64,000 bases of DNA from the NCBI GenBank assembly GCA_016124495.1, contig WGNP01000003.1, positions 310,001 to 374,000 of the forward strand, in the 5' to 3' direction. Both the position numbers and the translations under genes were made by a program. How positions within the stretch are numbered: the stretch's first letter is position 1; each line of letters starts with the position of its first letter. This stretch comes from Hyphomonas sp. (GTDB taxonomy: Bacteria > Pseudomonadota > Alphaproteobacteria > Caulobacterales > Hyphomonadaceae). The notes under the pieces were generated by a model that did no database searches, had not been told where the DNA came from, and worked only from the letters and a program-made list of their open reading frames with translations. Positions 9,001-16,577 of the stretch are shown in pieces.

Positions 9001-9504
9001 CTGATGGCCTACAAGGACGAGTATGAAGTCGCCCGTCTCTATACGGATGGAAAGTTCGCTCAGCAGCTGGCCAGCCAGTTCAGGGGCGGAAAGTTGCGCT
9101 TCTGGCTGGCTCCGCCGATCCTATCGAAGAAGGATAGCCATGGCCATCTGGAGAAAAAGCATTTCGGGCCGTGGATGATGACTGGTTTCAAGCTGCTGGC
9201 AAGGTTCAAAGGCCTGCGCGGCACGAAGCTGGACCTCTTCGGCTATACTGAGGAACGCAAGATGGAGCGCGCCCTGCGCGACGCCTATCTTGAGAACCTG
9301 GGCCGCATCGCGCGCGAACTGACCGCCAGCAACCATGCCCTCGCGGTCGAGATCGCCAAGGTTCCGGACGAAATCCGCGGCTTCGGCCATGTGAAGGAAG
9401 CCGCCGCCGAGAAAGCGAAAACGACGCAAGCCGCTCTCTGGGCGGGTTGGCCGATGGGCAAGCTTCCGAAGGCAAAGACCTCGCTGATTCCAGCCGCAGA
9501 GTAG
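6043..9504 (+). CDS. Indolepyruvate ferredoxin oxidoreductase, fused alpha-gamma type
   Basis: The ORF opens at 5968, but the ATG at 6043 (MKHREVTLDDKYDL) is preferred because it follows GAGGA and matches the family N-terminus, giving 1153 residues. The enzyme oxidatively decarboxylates aryl or branched 2-oxoacids to acyl-CoA. Order of domains: N-terminal pyrimidine-binding/2-oxoacid domain, thiamine-diphosphate domain (GDGTYSHSGSLAIRAAV near 496), an Fe-S region (CEGCGDCSVKSNC near 633 and CNTDLSCLKGFCPSF near 666), a gamma-type domain beginning FTGVGGTGVTTVAAV near 721, and a long C-terminal extension typical of the proteobacterial fused form. Divergent from an Lrp-type regulator, which fits amino-acid catabolism. 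A terminator follows. Confidence 0.95.
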   Translation: MKHREVTLDDKYDLVEGKAYMTGIQALVRLPLDRKRMDRAAGHNTGGFISGYRGSPLGGYDQQLRAVQKRLDAHDIKFWEGLNEDLGATAVWGSQQLGLFPGAKFDGLFGIWYGKAPGVDRTGDVFKHANAAGTSALGGVLAVIGDDHSCKSSTLPSQSEYAMQDAEIPTLNPASIQDVLDYGIHGWEMSRFSGAWTGLVALADTMDSGAVVNIDLARFAILRPNFTLPEDGVHMRRGDVPLNKEARLRQIKLPAAQAYVRANRLDHVILASPKPRLGLIVTGQAARDVFEALAALGLSPQEAGALGLSVYKVAMPWPLEPQGVREFCAGLERVIVIEHKRPMIEAQLKAALYDLPGSRRPIIEGKRDSNGAQLLSDIASLTIPEIANALMHALPPGWDTSRAAAYFDRVGRASEAARTNASPTVRSPHFCSGCPHNTSTVVPEGSRALAGIGCHYMANFMPDRKTDMTSQMGGEGIGWVGQHWATDENHVFVNLGDGTYSHSGSLAIRAAVTSGANMTYKILYNDAVAMTGGQHVESGQTPAMIAQQVEAEGVKTIRIVTEDPTRYAGVRDLPRSVTIHHRDDLEDVQMKLRETPGVSVIIYDQMCATEKRRRSKRGMIKPDRVRTIINTEVCEGCGDCSVKSNCLSVEPIETELGRKRRINQSTCNTDLSCLKGFCPSFVTIQDGEPAWEAQPRQAFNADGLPLPETPSLAQPWNILFTGVGGTGVTTVAAVLAMAAHVDGNAASSLDMTGLAQKGGPVLSHIRFAREPELISTGRVPPASADCVIACDLVVAAGGDALNLMDPGRTAAFANSDVTPTSEFIRSRSKRFESELLSARVKRQAAEFGAFDAEALAVGYLHEAIYTNMIMAGYAWQKGKVPVSLRGLYRAIRLNATKVEDNMAAFNIGRIAAAAPQRLVAQSDPRGHVEEKTLDVLIEDRAARLTAYQNADYAAHYRAVVAQVRDAEEKAGLGENLTRAAATYAYKLMAYKDEYEVARLYTDGKFAQQLASQFRGGKLRFWLAPPILSKKDSHGHLEKKHFGPWMMTGFKLLARFKGLRGTKLDLFGYTEERKMERALRDAYLENLGRIARELTASNHALAVEIAKVPDEIRGFGHVKEAAAEKAKTTQAALWAGWPMGKLPKAKTSLIPAAE

Positions 9505-9525
9505 AGCAGTCTTCCCCGGTCACTG

Positions 9526-9567
9526 GCCCCGGATGCGCCTATCGGCTTGCCGGGGCGCTTTCTTTTC
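9526..9567 (+). terminator. Probable terminator after the oxidoreductase gene
   Basis: GCCCCGG and CCGGGGC form 7-bp arms around a 17-nt loop, followed by GCTTTCTTTT. It sits 20 bp after the oxidoreductase stop. The T tract is interrupted, so it is a moderate-strength candidate. Confidence 0.6.
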
Positions 9568-9571
9568 GGGG

Positions 9572-9907
9572 TCAGTCGACCGAGGCAGCTTCCATGTCGA
9601 GCAGCTTGCATTTCCAGTTCATCTTGTTGATCTCGTTGATCTCGCGCTTGATATACATAGCTTTGACGACCCGATCCCTGACGCGCTCGCCCTGGACCTT
9701 CCTGCAGGTCACCGTGAAGCGGACTATTTTATGCCGCCGAGAGAAAGCTTCGCCGGTCGCCCGCCTGGCCGCGGCGCCGACCATCACAACACCCTTTGCG
9801 GCCGCCCCCAGCGCATCACCGGCAAGCCCGATCGGCACGGTCATGATACCAGTGGCAAGGTATCCGCTGAGCGGCAGGGCGCTTAGAGCGACGGGTCCGA
9901 AGCTCAT
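9572..9907 (-). CDS. Hypothetical protein, small, with hydrophobic N-terminal half
   Basis: This 111-residue ORF is the only convincing frame in the 490-bp gap between the oxidoreductase and sulfatase genes. The first 45 residues are hydrophobic and Gly/Ala-rich (ALPLSGYLATGIMTVPIGLAGDALGAAAKGVVMVGAAA), possibly a hairpin of two membrane segments. The C-terminal half is Lys/Arg-rich and polar (KAMYIKREINEINKMNWKCKLLDM). No good Shine-Dalgarno is seen at the track start, and an internal Met at residue 22 could be used instead. I recognise no family; chance ORF remains possible. Confidence 0.45.
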   Translation of the reverse strand: MSFGPVALSALPLSGYLATGIMTVPIGLAGDALGAAAKGVVMVGAAARRATGEAFSRRHKIVRFTVTCRKVQGERVRDRVVKAMYIKREINEINKMNWKCKLLDMEAASVD

Positions 9908-9997
9908 TGAACGCTTGGCGAGCCTTTTCCCGAAAGTTGCAGCGTCACACCCGCATCTGACCGGATATGCAGCGTAACATTCTTTGTTGTCTCAGGC

Positions 9998-11335
9998 TTA
10001 GTCCTGCCGCTGCTTCATCTGTGCGGAAAAGGTCCGGAAAAAATCTGGAACACCCGTGTTATAGGGCTGGAATTCGGCGCGTGCAGCCGCGAGACGGCGC
10101 TGCATGTCGGCAAGAACAGCAGGCTCGTAGCGAGCGAGGCTGTAACTTTCGGTATCGCTGGCCGACATGTCGTAGAGTTCCTCATGTCCCCAGCGCGCAA
10201 GCGGAACGCGCAGTCTGCGATAGTAGGTCTCCGCAACATACTTCCAGCGCTGGGTGCGAACGGCCACCACGTCAAAGTTGTTGAACAGGAGGATCTGATC
10301 ATGCGGCGAATGCGCCCCGCGCAGGAGCACGTCTGAGATATCCCGGCCGTCGATTTCAAGTCCGGCTGGCAGGGCGATGCCGGCGATGGCACAGAAGGTC
10401 GGGAAAAGATCGATACCGCAGACGATTGCGCTCGAACGTTGGCCTGCCGCTACCTGCCCTGGCCACCACGCCAGGAAGGGCACACGGTAGCCGCCATCAT
10501 ATCCGGAACCACCTTTGCGGTCGCGTAGCGGCAGGCTCGACCCTTCAAACCAAGGACCATTGTCGGACGTGAATATCACCAGAGTGTCGCGGCTGAGACC
10601 GAGCGAACTGAGTTTCGCAAACAGACGACCCATGAGCGCATCGATCTCCAGGATCGCATCGCCATAAGGGCCAACGCGAGATTTTCCCTGCAGAGCGTCT
10701 GGCGGATGGTTCGGCAGGTGCGGAGCACTTAGCGCCAGTTCGATGAAGAAGGGGCGGTCGCGGTTTGCTTCTATGAACCGCTCTGCCTGCGTATAGAATT
10801 CTTCCTGCAGGGCCTCGAATGGCAGAATGTACTCGCTCGCCACCTCTCCGGCATTCGCTGCAAAGACGCAGAGCGGCGCCATATCATGACTATAGGGAAT
10901 CCCGACGAACCGGTCGAAGCCATAGGTTGTTGGCAGCCAGTCGGGCGCGCGGTGACCGAGGTGCCACTTGCCGAACAGGCCAGTCGCGTAGGTCGGCTTA
11001 AGTGCCGAAGCAATCGTAACTTCGCTGCGCGGCAGCGCTCTGTCATCGCCTTGCATGATCACTTCAAAACCGAGACCCGTGCGCACGGGATACCGGCCTG
11101 TCAGGATGCCGGCGCGTGCCGGCGTGCAGATGTTCGCCGGACTGTAGTAATCAGTAGCAAGCAAGCCCTCACGCGCCATCTGAGACAGCGCTGGCGTCTC
11201 GAAAACACCGCCATAAGGCGCAATATCGCTGTAACCTAGATCATCTGTCAGCACAAGGATGATATTGGGCGGCCTGCGGACTGCGTCCTTATGATCCAAC
11301 TCGCGCGTCATGCGCCTTGCCTCGCTTTCACCCAC
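9998..11335 (-). CDS. Sulfatase (arylsulfatase family), formylglycine-dependent
   Basis: The 445-residue protein shows the sulfatase fold: metal-binding DD in ILVLTDDLGYSD near the N-terminus, the modification signature CTPARAGILTGRYP with the Cys (residue 70 of the long form) that is converted to formylglycine, and FTSDNGPW later. It hydrolyses sulfate esters. I see no signal peptide, so it is either cytoplasmic or its true start differs. A second Met (MTRELDHKD, start 11311) follows GAGGCAAGG and is at least as likely a start. An anaerobic-type or FGE-type maturase is not in the window. The gene lies 16 bp after the lysS stop on the same strand. Confidence 0.9.
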   Translation of the reverse strand: MGESEARRMTRELDHKDAVRRPPNIILVLTDDLGYSDIAPYGGVFETPALSQMAREGLLATDYYSPANICTPARAGILTGRYPVRTGLGFEVIMQGDDRALPRSEVTIASALKPTYATGLFGKWHLGHRAPDWLPTTYGFDRFVGIPYSHDMAPLCVFAANAGEVASEYILPFEALQEEFYTQAERFIEANRDRPFFIELALSAPHLPNHPPDALQGKSRVGPYGDAILEIDALMGRLFAKLSSLGLSRDTLVIFTSDNGPWFEGSSLPLRDRKGGSGYDGGYRVPFLAWWPGQVAAGQRSSAIVCGIDLFPTFCAIAGIALPAGLEIDGRDISDVLLRGAHSPHDQILLFNNFDVVAVRTQRWKYVAETYYRRLRVPLARWGHEELYDMSASDTESYSLARYEPAVLADMQRRLAAARAEFQPYNTGVPDFFRTFSAQMKQRQD

Positions 11336-11351
11336 CCCTATGCGCGACGCC

Positions 11352-12941
11352 TCAGCGCGCCAGCGCCTCGTCGATCAGCTTCGCCGTTTCGCCTGCACCG
11401 TAGAGCGCCGTGAAGCTGCCGAAGCGAGGACCCTGCTCCTGCCCCAGCAGTACTTCGTAGAGCGCCTTGAACCAGTCACGCAGGTTCTCGAAACCGTGTG
11501 TCTTGCCAACTTCGAAAGTCATGGTCTGCAGATTCTCGCCCGTTGGCTCGTCCGGGAAGGTGCGCAATCGGTCGGCAAGGTCCGCCATTGCGGCGCGCTC
11601 CTGATCCGTCGGTGTACGGAATATTTTTGCAGGCAGCACGAAGTCACGGTAATATCGCATGGCATAACCGGCGAGTTCATCAAGCAGCGGATGCGTCTGC
11701 GGCGAGGTGCCGGGCGCATAGCGCGTGATGTAGGCCCAGAGCTGCGATGCATCGGTCGGGTTCGCCACGGCCACAAGGTTCATCAGCAGCGCAAAGGATA
11801 CCGGGCTCGACCATTGCGGCGAATGGCCGGAATGGATGTGCCAGACGGGGTTTTCCAGCTGCGCAGCGGCATCTTCCTGCTGAAACTTGTCGAGGAAGGT
11901 CAGGTATTCATCCACCGCTTTCGGGATGACGTCGAAGTGCAGCTTCTTCGCCACGCGGGGCTTCTGGAACTGGTAGAGTGACAGGCTTTCATCGGGCGCA
12001 TAGGCGAGCCATTGCTCGACCGAGATGCCGTTGCCCCTGGTCTTGGAAATCTTCTCACCCTTCTCATCCAGGAACAGTTCGTAGACGTACTGTTCCGGAG
12101 GCCGGTGACCCAGGATACGGGCGATCTTCGAATAGACCGGGGCATTCGCCTGATGGTCCTTTCCGAACATCTCGAAGTCTACGCCAAGCGCCGCCCAGCG
12201 CATGCCGAAGTCCGGCTTCCACTGCATCTTCACCGCGCCGCCAGTCACCGGAAGCGTCACGTCGGCGCCGTCTTCATCCGTGAACGTCACTTCGCCTTTG
12301 GCCGCGTCCACATGCTTCATCGGCACGTAGAGCACGCGGCCGGTGCTCGGGCTGATCGGCAGGAAAGGCGAATAAGTCGCCTGCCGCTCCGGGCCCAGCG
12401 TCGGCAGCATGACACCCATGATGGCGTCGTACTTCTCCGCCGCGCGCCGCAGCATCGCGTCAAACCGGCCCGACTTGTAGCATTCCGTCGCCGAGAGGAA
12501 TTCATACTTGAAACCGAACTGGTCGAGAAAGGCGCAGAGCCGCGCGTTCATGTGCGCGCCATAGGAGGCATGCGTGCCGAACGGATCTGGCACAGTCGTC
12601 AGCGGCATCTGAAGATATTGCTCCAGCGATTTAGGATTCGGCACGGTGTCCGGAACCTTGCGCATGCCGTCCATGTCGTCCGACACGCAGATCAGGCGCG
12701 TCGCATACTTGCCGGCAGTCAGTACTTCGAACGCATGACGCACCATCGTCGTGCGCACGACTTCGCCGAACGTGCCGATATGCGGCAGGCCCGACGGGCC
12801 ATAGCCGGTCTCGAAGATCACAGGCGCATCGGCGGCGCGCTCGCCCGCCTTCACCTGTTCCGCCACCCGCTTCTCAAGCGCTCGCGCCAGCTCGAAAGGC
12901 CAGGCCTTGGCGGATTGGGCGAGCAGGGAGAGATCGGTCAT
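11352..12941 (-). CDS. lysK: Lysyl-tRNA synthetase, class I
   Basis: The protein (529 residues from MTDLSLLAQ; the track start at 12965 adds eight) is a class I LysRS, the form used by many alphaproteobacteria and archaea in place of the class II enzyme. The HIGH-type motif appears as [13 protein letters not shown] near residue 45 and the KMSKS-type motif as [10 protein letters not shown] near residue 295. It charges tRNA-Lys with lysine. I chose the second Met because the family normally begins close to the [11 protein letters not shown] segment; neither start has a strong Shine-Dalgarno. The downstream sulfatase may be co-transcribed. Confidence 0.93.
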   Translation of the reverse strand: MTDLSLLAQSAKAWPFELARALEKRVAEQVKAGERAADAPVIFETGYGPSGLPHIGTFGEVVRTTMVRHAFEVLTAGKYATRLICVSDDMDGMRKVPDTVPNPKSLEQYLQMPLTTVPDPFGTHASYGAHMNARLCAFLDQFGFKYEFLSATECYKSGRFDAMLRRAAEKYDAIMGVMLPTLGPERQATYSPFLPISPSTGRVLYVPMKHVDAAKGEVTFTDEDGADVTLPVTGGAVKMQWKPDFGMRWAALGVDFEMFGKDHQANAPVYSKIARILGHRPPEQYVYELFLDEKGEKISKTRGNGISVEQWLAYAPDESLSLYQFQKPRVAKKLHFDVIPKAVDEYLTFLDKFQQEDAAAQLENPVWHIHSGHSPQWSSPVSFALLMNLVAVANPTDASQLWAYITRYAPGTSPQTHPLLDELAGYAMRYYRDFVLPAKIFRTPTDQERAAMADLADRLRTFPDEPTGENLQTMTFEVGKTHGFENLRDWFKALYEVLLGQEQGPRFGSFTALYGAGETAKLIDEALAR

Positions 12942-13023
12942 CGGAGGTTCTGCCGGGTGGATCATGCTTAAACGGCGGACCTAGAGGCGGCGCCGGAGGG
13001 CGTCAAGCGAAGCGCAGGAATTG

Positions 13024-13088
13024 GTGTCGAAAATATTTTACATGTCGAAAATCTTCGACTATCTGCTGATGTACAATATTTTCGACAC
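13024..13088. promoter_or_regulatory. Large inverted repeat, probable operator of the 4-TM/XRE gene pair
   Basis: A 20-bp arm GTGTCGAAAATATTTTACAT (13024-13043) is repeated inverted at 13069-13088 with one mismatch. A third TGTCGAAAAT copy facing TTCGAC lies between them (13043-13059). TACAAT at 13072-13077 is a plausible -10 inside the right arm. The element sits between lysK and the membrane-protein gene, whose ATG follows AGGAG at 13104. Repeated symmetric half-sites over a promoter are typical for autoregulation by a small XRE-type repressor such as the one encoded 450 bp downstream; binding itself is inference. Confidence 0.65.
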
Positions 13089-13103
13089 GTCAGGAGCCTG
13101 CCC

Positions 13104-13550
13104 ATGTCCCCCGCCGCCTTGAGGAACGTCCCCTTCCGCGAGAAAACTGCCTGGGTGATGGCGGCCATCCTGGCCGCCGGCTCCGCTATCTATCTCAACA
13201 TGGTCATCAGCGCTTCGCGCGCGCTCGGCCAGACCGCGCCGCCTGTCGTCGGTTTTGTCATCGCCTATTTCGTGGTGATCGTGATCGCCTCGGTGCTCTT
13301 TATGTCGGCCCTGGCCGCCGCGTCGCCGAAAGAGGCCAACACGCCAGCCGACGAGCGCGAGAAGATCATCGGTGACAAGGCTGGCAACTGGTCCGGCTAT
13401 GTGATGGTCGTGCCGGCGCTCGGCGCACTCTGGCACTATGCGGTGAACACGGACGGAAACATGTTGTTCCATCTTGTCTTCCTCAGTCTGATGCTGGGCC
13501 AGATTTCGGATTACGTCTTCCAGATCGTCCTCTACCGCCAGGCCAGCTGA
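13104..13550 (+). CDS. Four-TM integral membrane protein, partner of XRE regulator
   Basis: This 148-residue protein has four predicted membrane segments (around 16-36, 46-68, 98-113, 121-142). It resembles the small DUF2178-like proteins often encoded directly before a short XRE regulator. No catalytic motif is visible. The start follows AGGAG at good spacing. The XRE gene starts 3 bp after its stop, so both lie on one transcript behind the inverted-repeat operator. What the membrane protein does is unknown; the pair arrangement is common in bacteria and suggests that protein and regulator act together. Confidence 0.75.
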   Translation: MSPAALRNVPFREKTAWVMAAILAAGSAIYLNMVISASRALGQTAPPVVGFVIAYFVVIVIASVLFMSALAAASPKEANTPADEREKIIGDKAGNWSGYVMVVPALGALWHYAVNTDGNMLFHLVFLSLMLGQISDYVFQIVLYRQAS

Positions 13551-13553
13551 GCC

Positions 13554-13769
13554 ATGGCGAAACCGCCGCCGATCACCAACCGTCTCCGTGAGCTGCGCGA
13601 GCAGCATGGGGGCATAAGTCAGTCCGCCCTCGCCGAGGCGATTGGCGTGACGCGCCAGACCGTCATCGCCATCGAACTCGGTAAATACTCCCCCTCCCTC
13701 GAAAGCGCCTTCCGGATCGCGCGGGTTTTTGACCTCGGCGTCGAAGACGTGTTCGGTTGGGAGGCCTGA
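13554..13769 (+). CDS. XRE-family helix-turn-helix regulator
   Basis: This 71-residue protein is a single Cro/C1-type HTH domain: ITNRLRELREQHGGISQSALAEAIGVTRQTVIAIELGKYSPSLESAFRIARVF, ending FGWEA. It matches short YgzD-like regulators found behind small 4-TM membrane proteins. It has no ligand domain, so regulation of its activity may come from the membrane partner or its own level. It starts 3 bp after the membrane-protein stop. The inverted repeat upstream of the pair is the likely binding site. Confidence 0.9.
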   Translation: MAKPPPITNRLRELREQHGGISQSALAEAIGVTRQTVIAIELGKYSPSLESAFRIARVFDLGVEDVFGWEA

Positions 13770-13779
13770 GACGGCCGCC

Positions 13780-14511
13780 TCACATGCCACGCATTTCGGG
13801 CGCATGGAACGGAAAGGCGGAGACCGCCTCGGCCGCGATCCGGGCGGCAAGGTCGGCCGCATAACGTCCGCGTTGCGCGTCCGGCAAGCCGGTTGCAACG
13901 GCGGCCATCACGGTTTCGCTGAAGGCGTCCAGCGCGCGGCGCTTGGCCCGCCCGCTCTCACTGATCACAGGCGGAGAGATCGGCGCATGGAACTGCACGC
14001 CCACCGCTTCGCGCGGCTTGGCCAGGAGCGTGACAGAGCCGGTGATACTGACCGGAATCACCGGTGCGCCGCTGTGCAGGGCGAGAAAGGCTAGGCCAGG
14101 CCGCGCGGGGCGAAGCAGGGTTGCCCAGTTGCCCCCTTCCGGAAAGATGCCGAGGACGCCGCCCTGTTCAAGGATGCCGAGTGAGGCGGTCAGGGTCGAG
14201 CGGCTGAAACCGCCGCGATACGCGCGAATGAAGCCCCAGGCCTGCGGGATCATACGTGTCCAGACCGGTGAATTCGGGCGCTCAGAGCCGCCGATGAATT
14301 CGACCAGGCGGGGACTCGCATAAAGCAGAAGCGGCGCATCCGTGAAGGCGAAATGGTTGGCAGCGAGGATCACCGGTCCGGTCTTCGGAACGTGTTCGAG
14401 GCCGGTGATTTCAAGTTCGCCGAACTGCCGGATCAGGCCGCCGGTCAGCTGGCGCAAGCACCATCGCGATGCCTGCCGGCGCGGGTAACGGATCGGATAG
14501 GTTCCAGCCAT
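13780..14511 (-). CDS. 1-acyl-glycerol-3-phosphate acyltransferase family (PlsC-like)
   Basis: The track ORF begins at 14610 but that would overlap the bfd promoter; MAGTYPIRYPRR at 14511 is the more sensible start and gives 243 residues. The acyltransferase motif I is NHFAFTD (HxxxxD), and motif III is IFPEGGNW. These residues define the PlsC/LPLAT superfamily, which transfers acyl groups from acyl-ACP or acyl-CoA to lysophosphatidic acid or other lipids. The exact acceptor cannot be told. The gene is convergent with the XRE regulator (10-bp gap) and divergent from bfd. Confidence 0.87.
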   Translation of the reverse strand: MAGTYPIRYPRRQASRWCLRQLTGGLIRQFGELEITGLEHVPKTGPVILAANHFAFTDAPLLLYASPRLVEFIGGSERPNSPVWTRMIPQAWGFIRAYRGGFSRSTLTASLGILEQGGVLGIFPEGGNWATLLRPARPGLAFLALHSGAPVIPVSITGSVTLLAKPREAVGVQFHAPISPPVISESGRAKRRALDAFSETVMAAVATGLPDAQRGRYAADLAARIAAEAVSAFPFHAPEMRGM

Positions 14512-14625
14512 GGGAAACGCTACGCCAAGGCACCCGGCTGGCAAGGGGTTTTGCAGCTGGCACGCGCAATTCCGGAATCCAGCGGGCGCCGGAAAAAGTG
14601 CAGTTGACAATCATTCGCAGAGACT

Positions 14626-14644
14626 GCAAATGGTTCTCATGATC
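14626..14644. promoter_or_regulatory. Candidate Fur-type iron box over the bfd start
   Basis: GCAAATGGTTCTCATGATC matches the classical 19-bp Fur box at 13 of 19 positions by my alignment. It overlaps the predicted -10 region and start codon of bfd, a gene that is iron-repressed in many bacteria. A TTGACA at 14604-14609 could be the -35. Confidence 0.45.
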
Positions 14645-14839
14645 ATTTGTGTGTGCAACCGAATCAACTGCCGCTCCGTCCGCGAAGCCGTGGAATCCGG
14701 CGCGCGCAGCCCGAACGCGGTCCAGTCGCACCATGGCTGCAAGTTCAATTGCGGAAAATGCTCCACCATGATCGGCGACATGATCTCCGAGCATATGGAC
14801 CGCTGCGCCCCCCAAATGCAGATCCTCGCCGCAGAATAG
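14639..14839 (+). CDS. bfd: Bacterioferritin-associated ferredoxin
   Basis: Starting at the ATG at 14639 gives MIICVCNRINC and a 66-residue protein. It has the [2Fe-2S] cysteine set of Bfd-type BFD-like domains (CVCN near the N-terminus and CKFNCGKC in the middle). Bfd reduces the iron core of bacterioferritin so that iron can be released under iron limitation. An in-frame ATG at 14630 is possible, but homologues begin MI(I/V)CVC. There is no Shine-Dalgarno, and with the TTGACA at 14604 the transcript could begin close to the start codon. The bacterioferritin gene follows 195 bp downstream. Confidence 0.93.
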   Translation: MIICVCNRINCRSVREAVESGARSPNAVQSHHGCKFNCGKCSTMIGDMISEHMDRCAPQMQILAAE

Positions 14840-14915
14840 CTGGCCTGGGCAGCGATAAACGCCTGATAATTCAAATGCCTCGCCGATGCCCGCCGAACGG
14901 TGCGCACACCTGTTT

Positions 14916-14934
14916 GCAAGTGTGTCTCACTATC
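14916..14934. promoter_or_regulatory. Possible iron-responsive element upstream of bfr
   Basis: TTTGCAAGTGTGTCTCACTA with a TATGCAA further on forms a loosely symmetric, AT-rich element in the bfr promoter region. The 19-bp part has about 11 of 19 Fur-box matches, so it is weak. The position before bfr and near the better box of bfd is the main support. Confidence 0.3.
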
Positions 14935-15034
14935 ATATGCAATTGATTTTATTGGGTTTTTTATTGCCACTTCGTCGCGGCTCGCCTATATGGTCTGGCA
15001 GATCCCCGTAACCTCCCAGACCCAGGAGCCGCTC

Positions 15035-15511
15035 ATGCAAGGCGACAAGAAAGTCATCGAATACCTCAACCTCGCCCTCAAGAACGAGCTGACGGCCATC
15101 AACCAGTATTTCCTGCACTCGCGGATGCTGCGGGAATGGGGTGTCTCGAAGCTCAGCAAGAAGGAGCACGACGAATCGATCGAGGAAATGCACCATGCCG
15201 ACTGGCTGATCGAGCGTGTTCTCTTCCTAGGCGGCCTGCCGAACCTTCAGGACCTCGGAAAGCTGCATATCGGCGAAAGCGTCGAGGAAATCCTGAAGTG
15301 CGACCTCGCGCTGGAGAACATCGCCATACCCGTACTGCGCGACGCCATGGAGCATGCCGAAAAGGCGCGCGACTACGTGAGCCGCGACCTGTTCGGCAAG
15401 ATCCTCCACAACGAGGAGGAGCACGTCGACTTCCTGGAGAAACAGTTCGCCCTGATCGACCGGATCGGCATAGAGCTGTATATCCACCTGCAGTCCGAAG
15501 CGAACGCTTAA
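15035..15511 (+). CDS. bfr: Bacterioferritin
   Basis: The real start is the ATG at 15035 (MQGDKKVIEYLN), preceded by AGGAG; this gives 158 residues, the usual length. Ferroxidase ligands are visible (NELTAINQYFLHSRM, then EEMHHADWLIERVLFLGGLPNLQDL, and NEEEHVDFLE), and the Met in EEMHHAD is the heme ligand. The protein assembles into a 24-subunit shell that stores iron. It is paired with bfd just upstream, on the same strand but with its own 195-bp leader, so storage and release may be regulated separately. Confidence 0.96.
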   Translation: MQGDKKVIEYLNLALKNELTAINQYFLHSRMLREWGVSKLSKKEHDESIEEMHHADWLIERVLFLGGLPNLQDLGKLHIGESVEEILKCDLALENIAIPVLRDAMEHAEKARDYVSRDLFGKILHNEEEHVDFLEKQFALIDRIGIELYIHLQSEANA

Positions 15512-15611
15512 GGCTCCCGCGGTCATTGTGCCGACACAATAAGACGTGAATAGTCAAAGGGTGGCCGCATCAGCGCGGCAGCTGACTGAAAACGTCTTTG
15601 TGGGGATACAC

Positions 15612-16508
15612 ATGACAAACCGGACTCGCTTGACCCGTTCTACCGCCGGCCTGATGGCCGCCTGCGCCGCCGCCGCTTTCCTGCCGGCCTTCGCGCAGGG
15701 CGCGCCAGACTTTCAGGACCAGGCCTTCACCACGCCGTACTGGACACGCGTTCCGGTGATCGAGGTTCTAGGCCGCGCCGACATGCAGGTCGCGCCGAAC
15801 CGCGCCAATTTCTCGGTCACCTATCTGGAAACCGACAAGGATTCGAAAAAGGCGATGCAGCTCGCCGTCGAGCGTGGCCGCCTGGCTTACGAGACGATCA
15901 AGAAGGCTGCCGGCAAAGAGTCAGTCATCCAGTCCTCGGTCAACGTCACGGCCCTCTATGAACAGTACAGGGACAAAGACGGTAACCGCATCGACAACGA
16001 GCGCTCCGACAAGATCCGCGCCTATGAAGCCCGCGTGACACTGAGCGTCACCGTCGAGGATGTCTCCAAGGCCGGCGCCGCCCGCGCCGGAGCCTTGGCG
16101 CTGGGCCCGGAGAACTCGACGGGCCTGTCGACCTATCTCGAACGCACGACAGAAATGAACCGCGAAGCCTACGAGGCCGCAGTCAAGGACGCTGCCACCC
16201 GCGCCGAAGCCACCGCCAAGGCAAGCGGATCCAAGCTCGGCAGGCTGATGGTCGTGCAGGAAGGCTCGGGCCCCTGCCTCGGCAACTGGTCGTCGATGGC
16301 GGGCAGCGACTACAATTATTACGACAAGTCTTACGCAATGGCGCCGCCTCCAGCGCCGCCGCCCCCGTCACCGATGGCGTCCGGCATGATCGATGGCCGC
16401 CAGGTCACCATCACGCAGGCTGACATCGACGCGCTGAACCTGCCCTCGGACGACAAGTCCCAGCCGATTTCGGCCAGCGTCTGCATGATCTACCAGATCA
16501 CCAACTAG
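15612..16508 (+). CDS. SIMPL domain protein (DUF541), exported
   Basis: The ORF opens at 15546, but MTNRTRLTRSTAGLM at 15612 follows GGGGATA and yields a clean signal peptide (LMAACAAAAFLPAFAQG). The mature part is a SIMPL/DUF541 domain, with VIEVLGRADMQVAPNRANFSVTYLETDKDSKKAM at the start and SASVCMIYQI at the end; the middle has a Pro/Ala-rich insert (APPPAPPPPSPM). Members are periplasmic or outer-membrane proteins of unclear function, some linked to oxidative stress. A strong terminator follows. Length 298 residues. Confidence 0.87.
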   Translation: MTNRTRLTRSTAGLMAACAAAAFLPAFAQGAPDFQDQAFTTPYWTRVPVIEVLGRADMQVAPNRANFSVTYLETDKDSKKAMQLAVERGRLAYETIKKAAGKESVIQSSVNVTALYEQYRDKDGNRIDNERSDKIRAYEARVTLSVTVEDVSKAGAARAGALALGPENSTGLSTYLERTTEMNREAYEAAVKDAATRAEATAKASGSKLGRLMVVQEGSGPCLGNWSSMAGSDYNYYDKSYAMAPPPAPPPPSPMASGMIDGRQVTITQADIDALNLPSDDKSQPISASVCMIYQITN

Positions 16509-16527
16509 GCGGACGTTCGCTCAACCA

Positions 16528-16558
16528 AAAAGCGCCGGAGAGATCCTCCGGCGCTTTT
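16528..16558. terminator. Bidirectional terminator between SIMPL gene and acyl-CoA dehydrogenase
   Basis: AAAAGCGCCGGAG pairs with CTCCGGCGCTTTT around a short AGATC loop. A on one side and T on the other let it work for both converging genes. Confidence 0.92.
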
Positions 16559-16577
16559 CATTTCGTCTGATGGAGGA

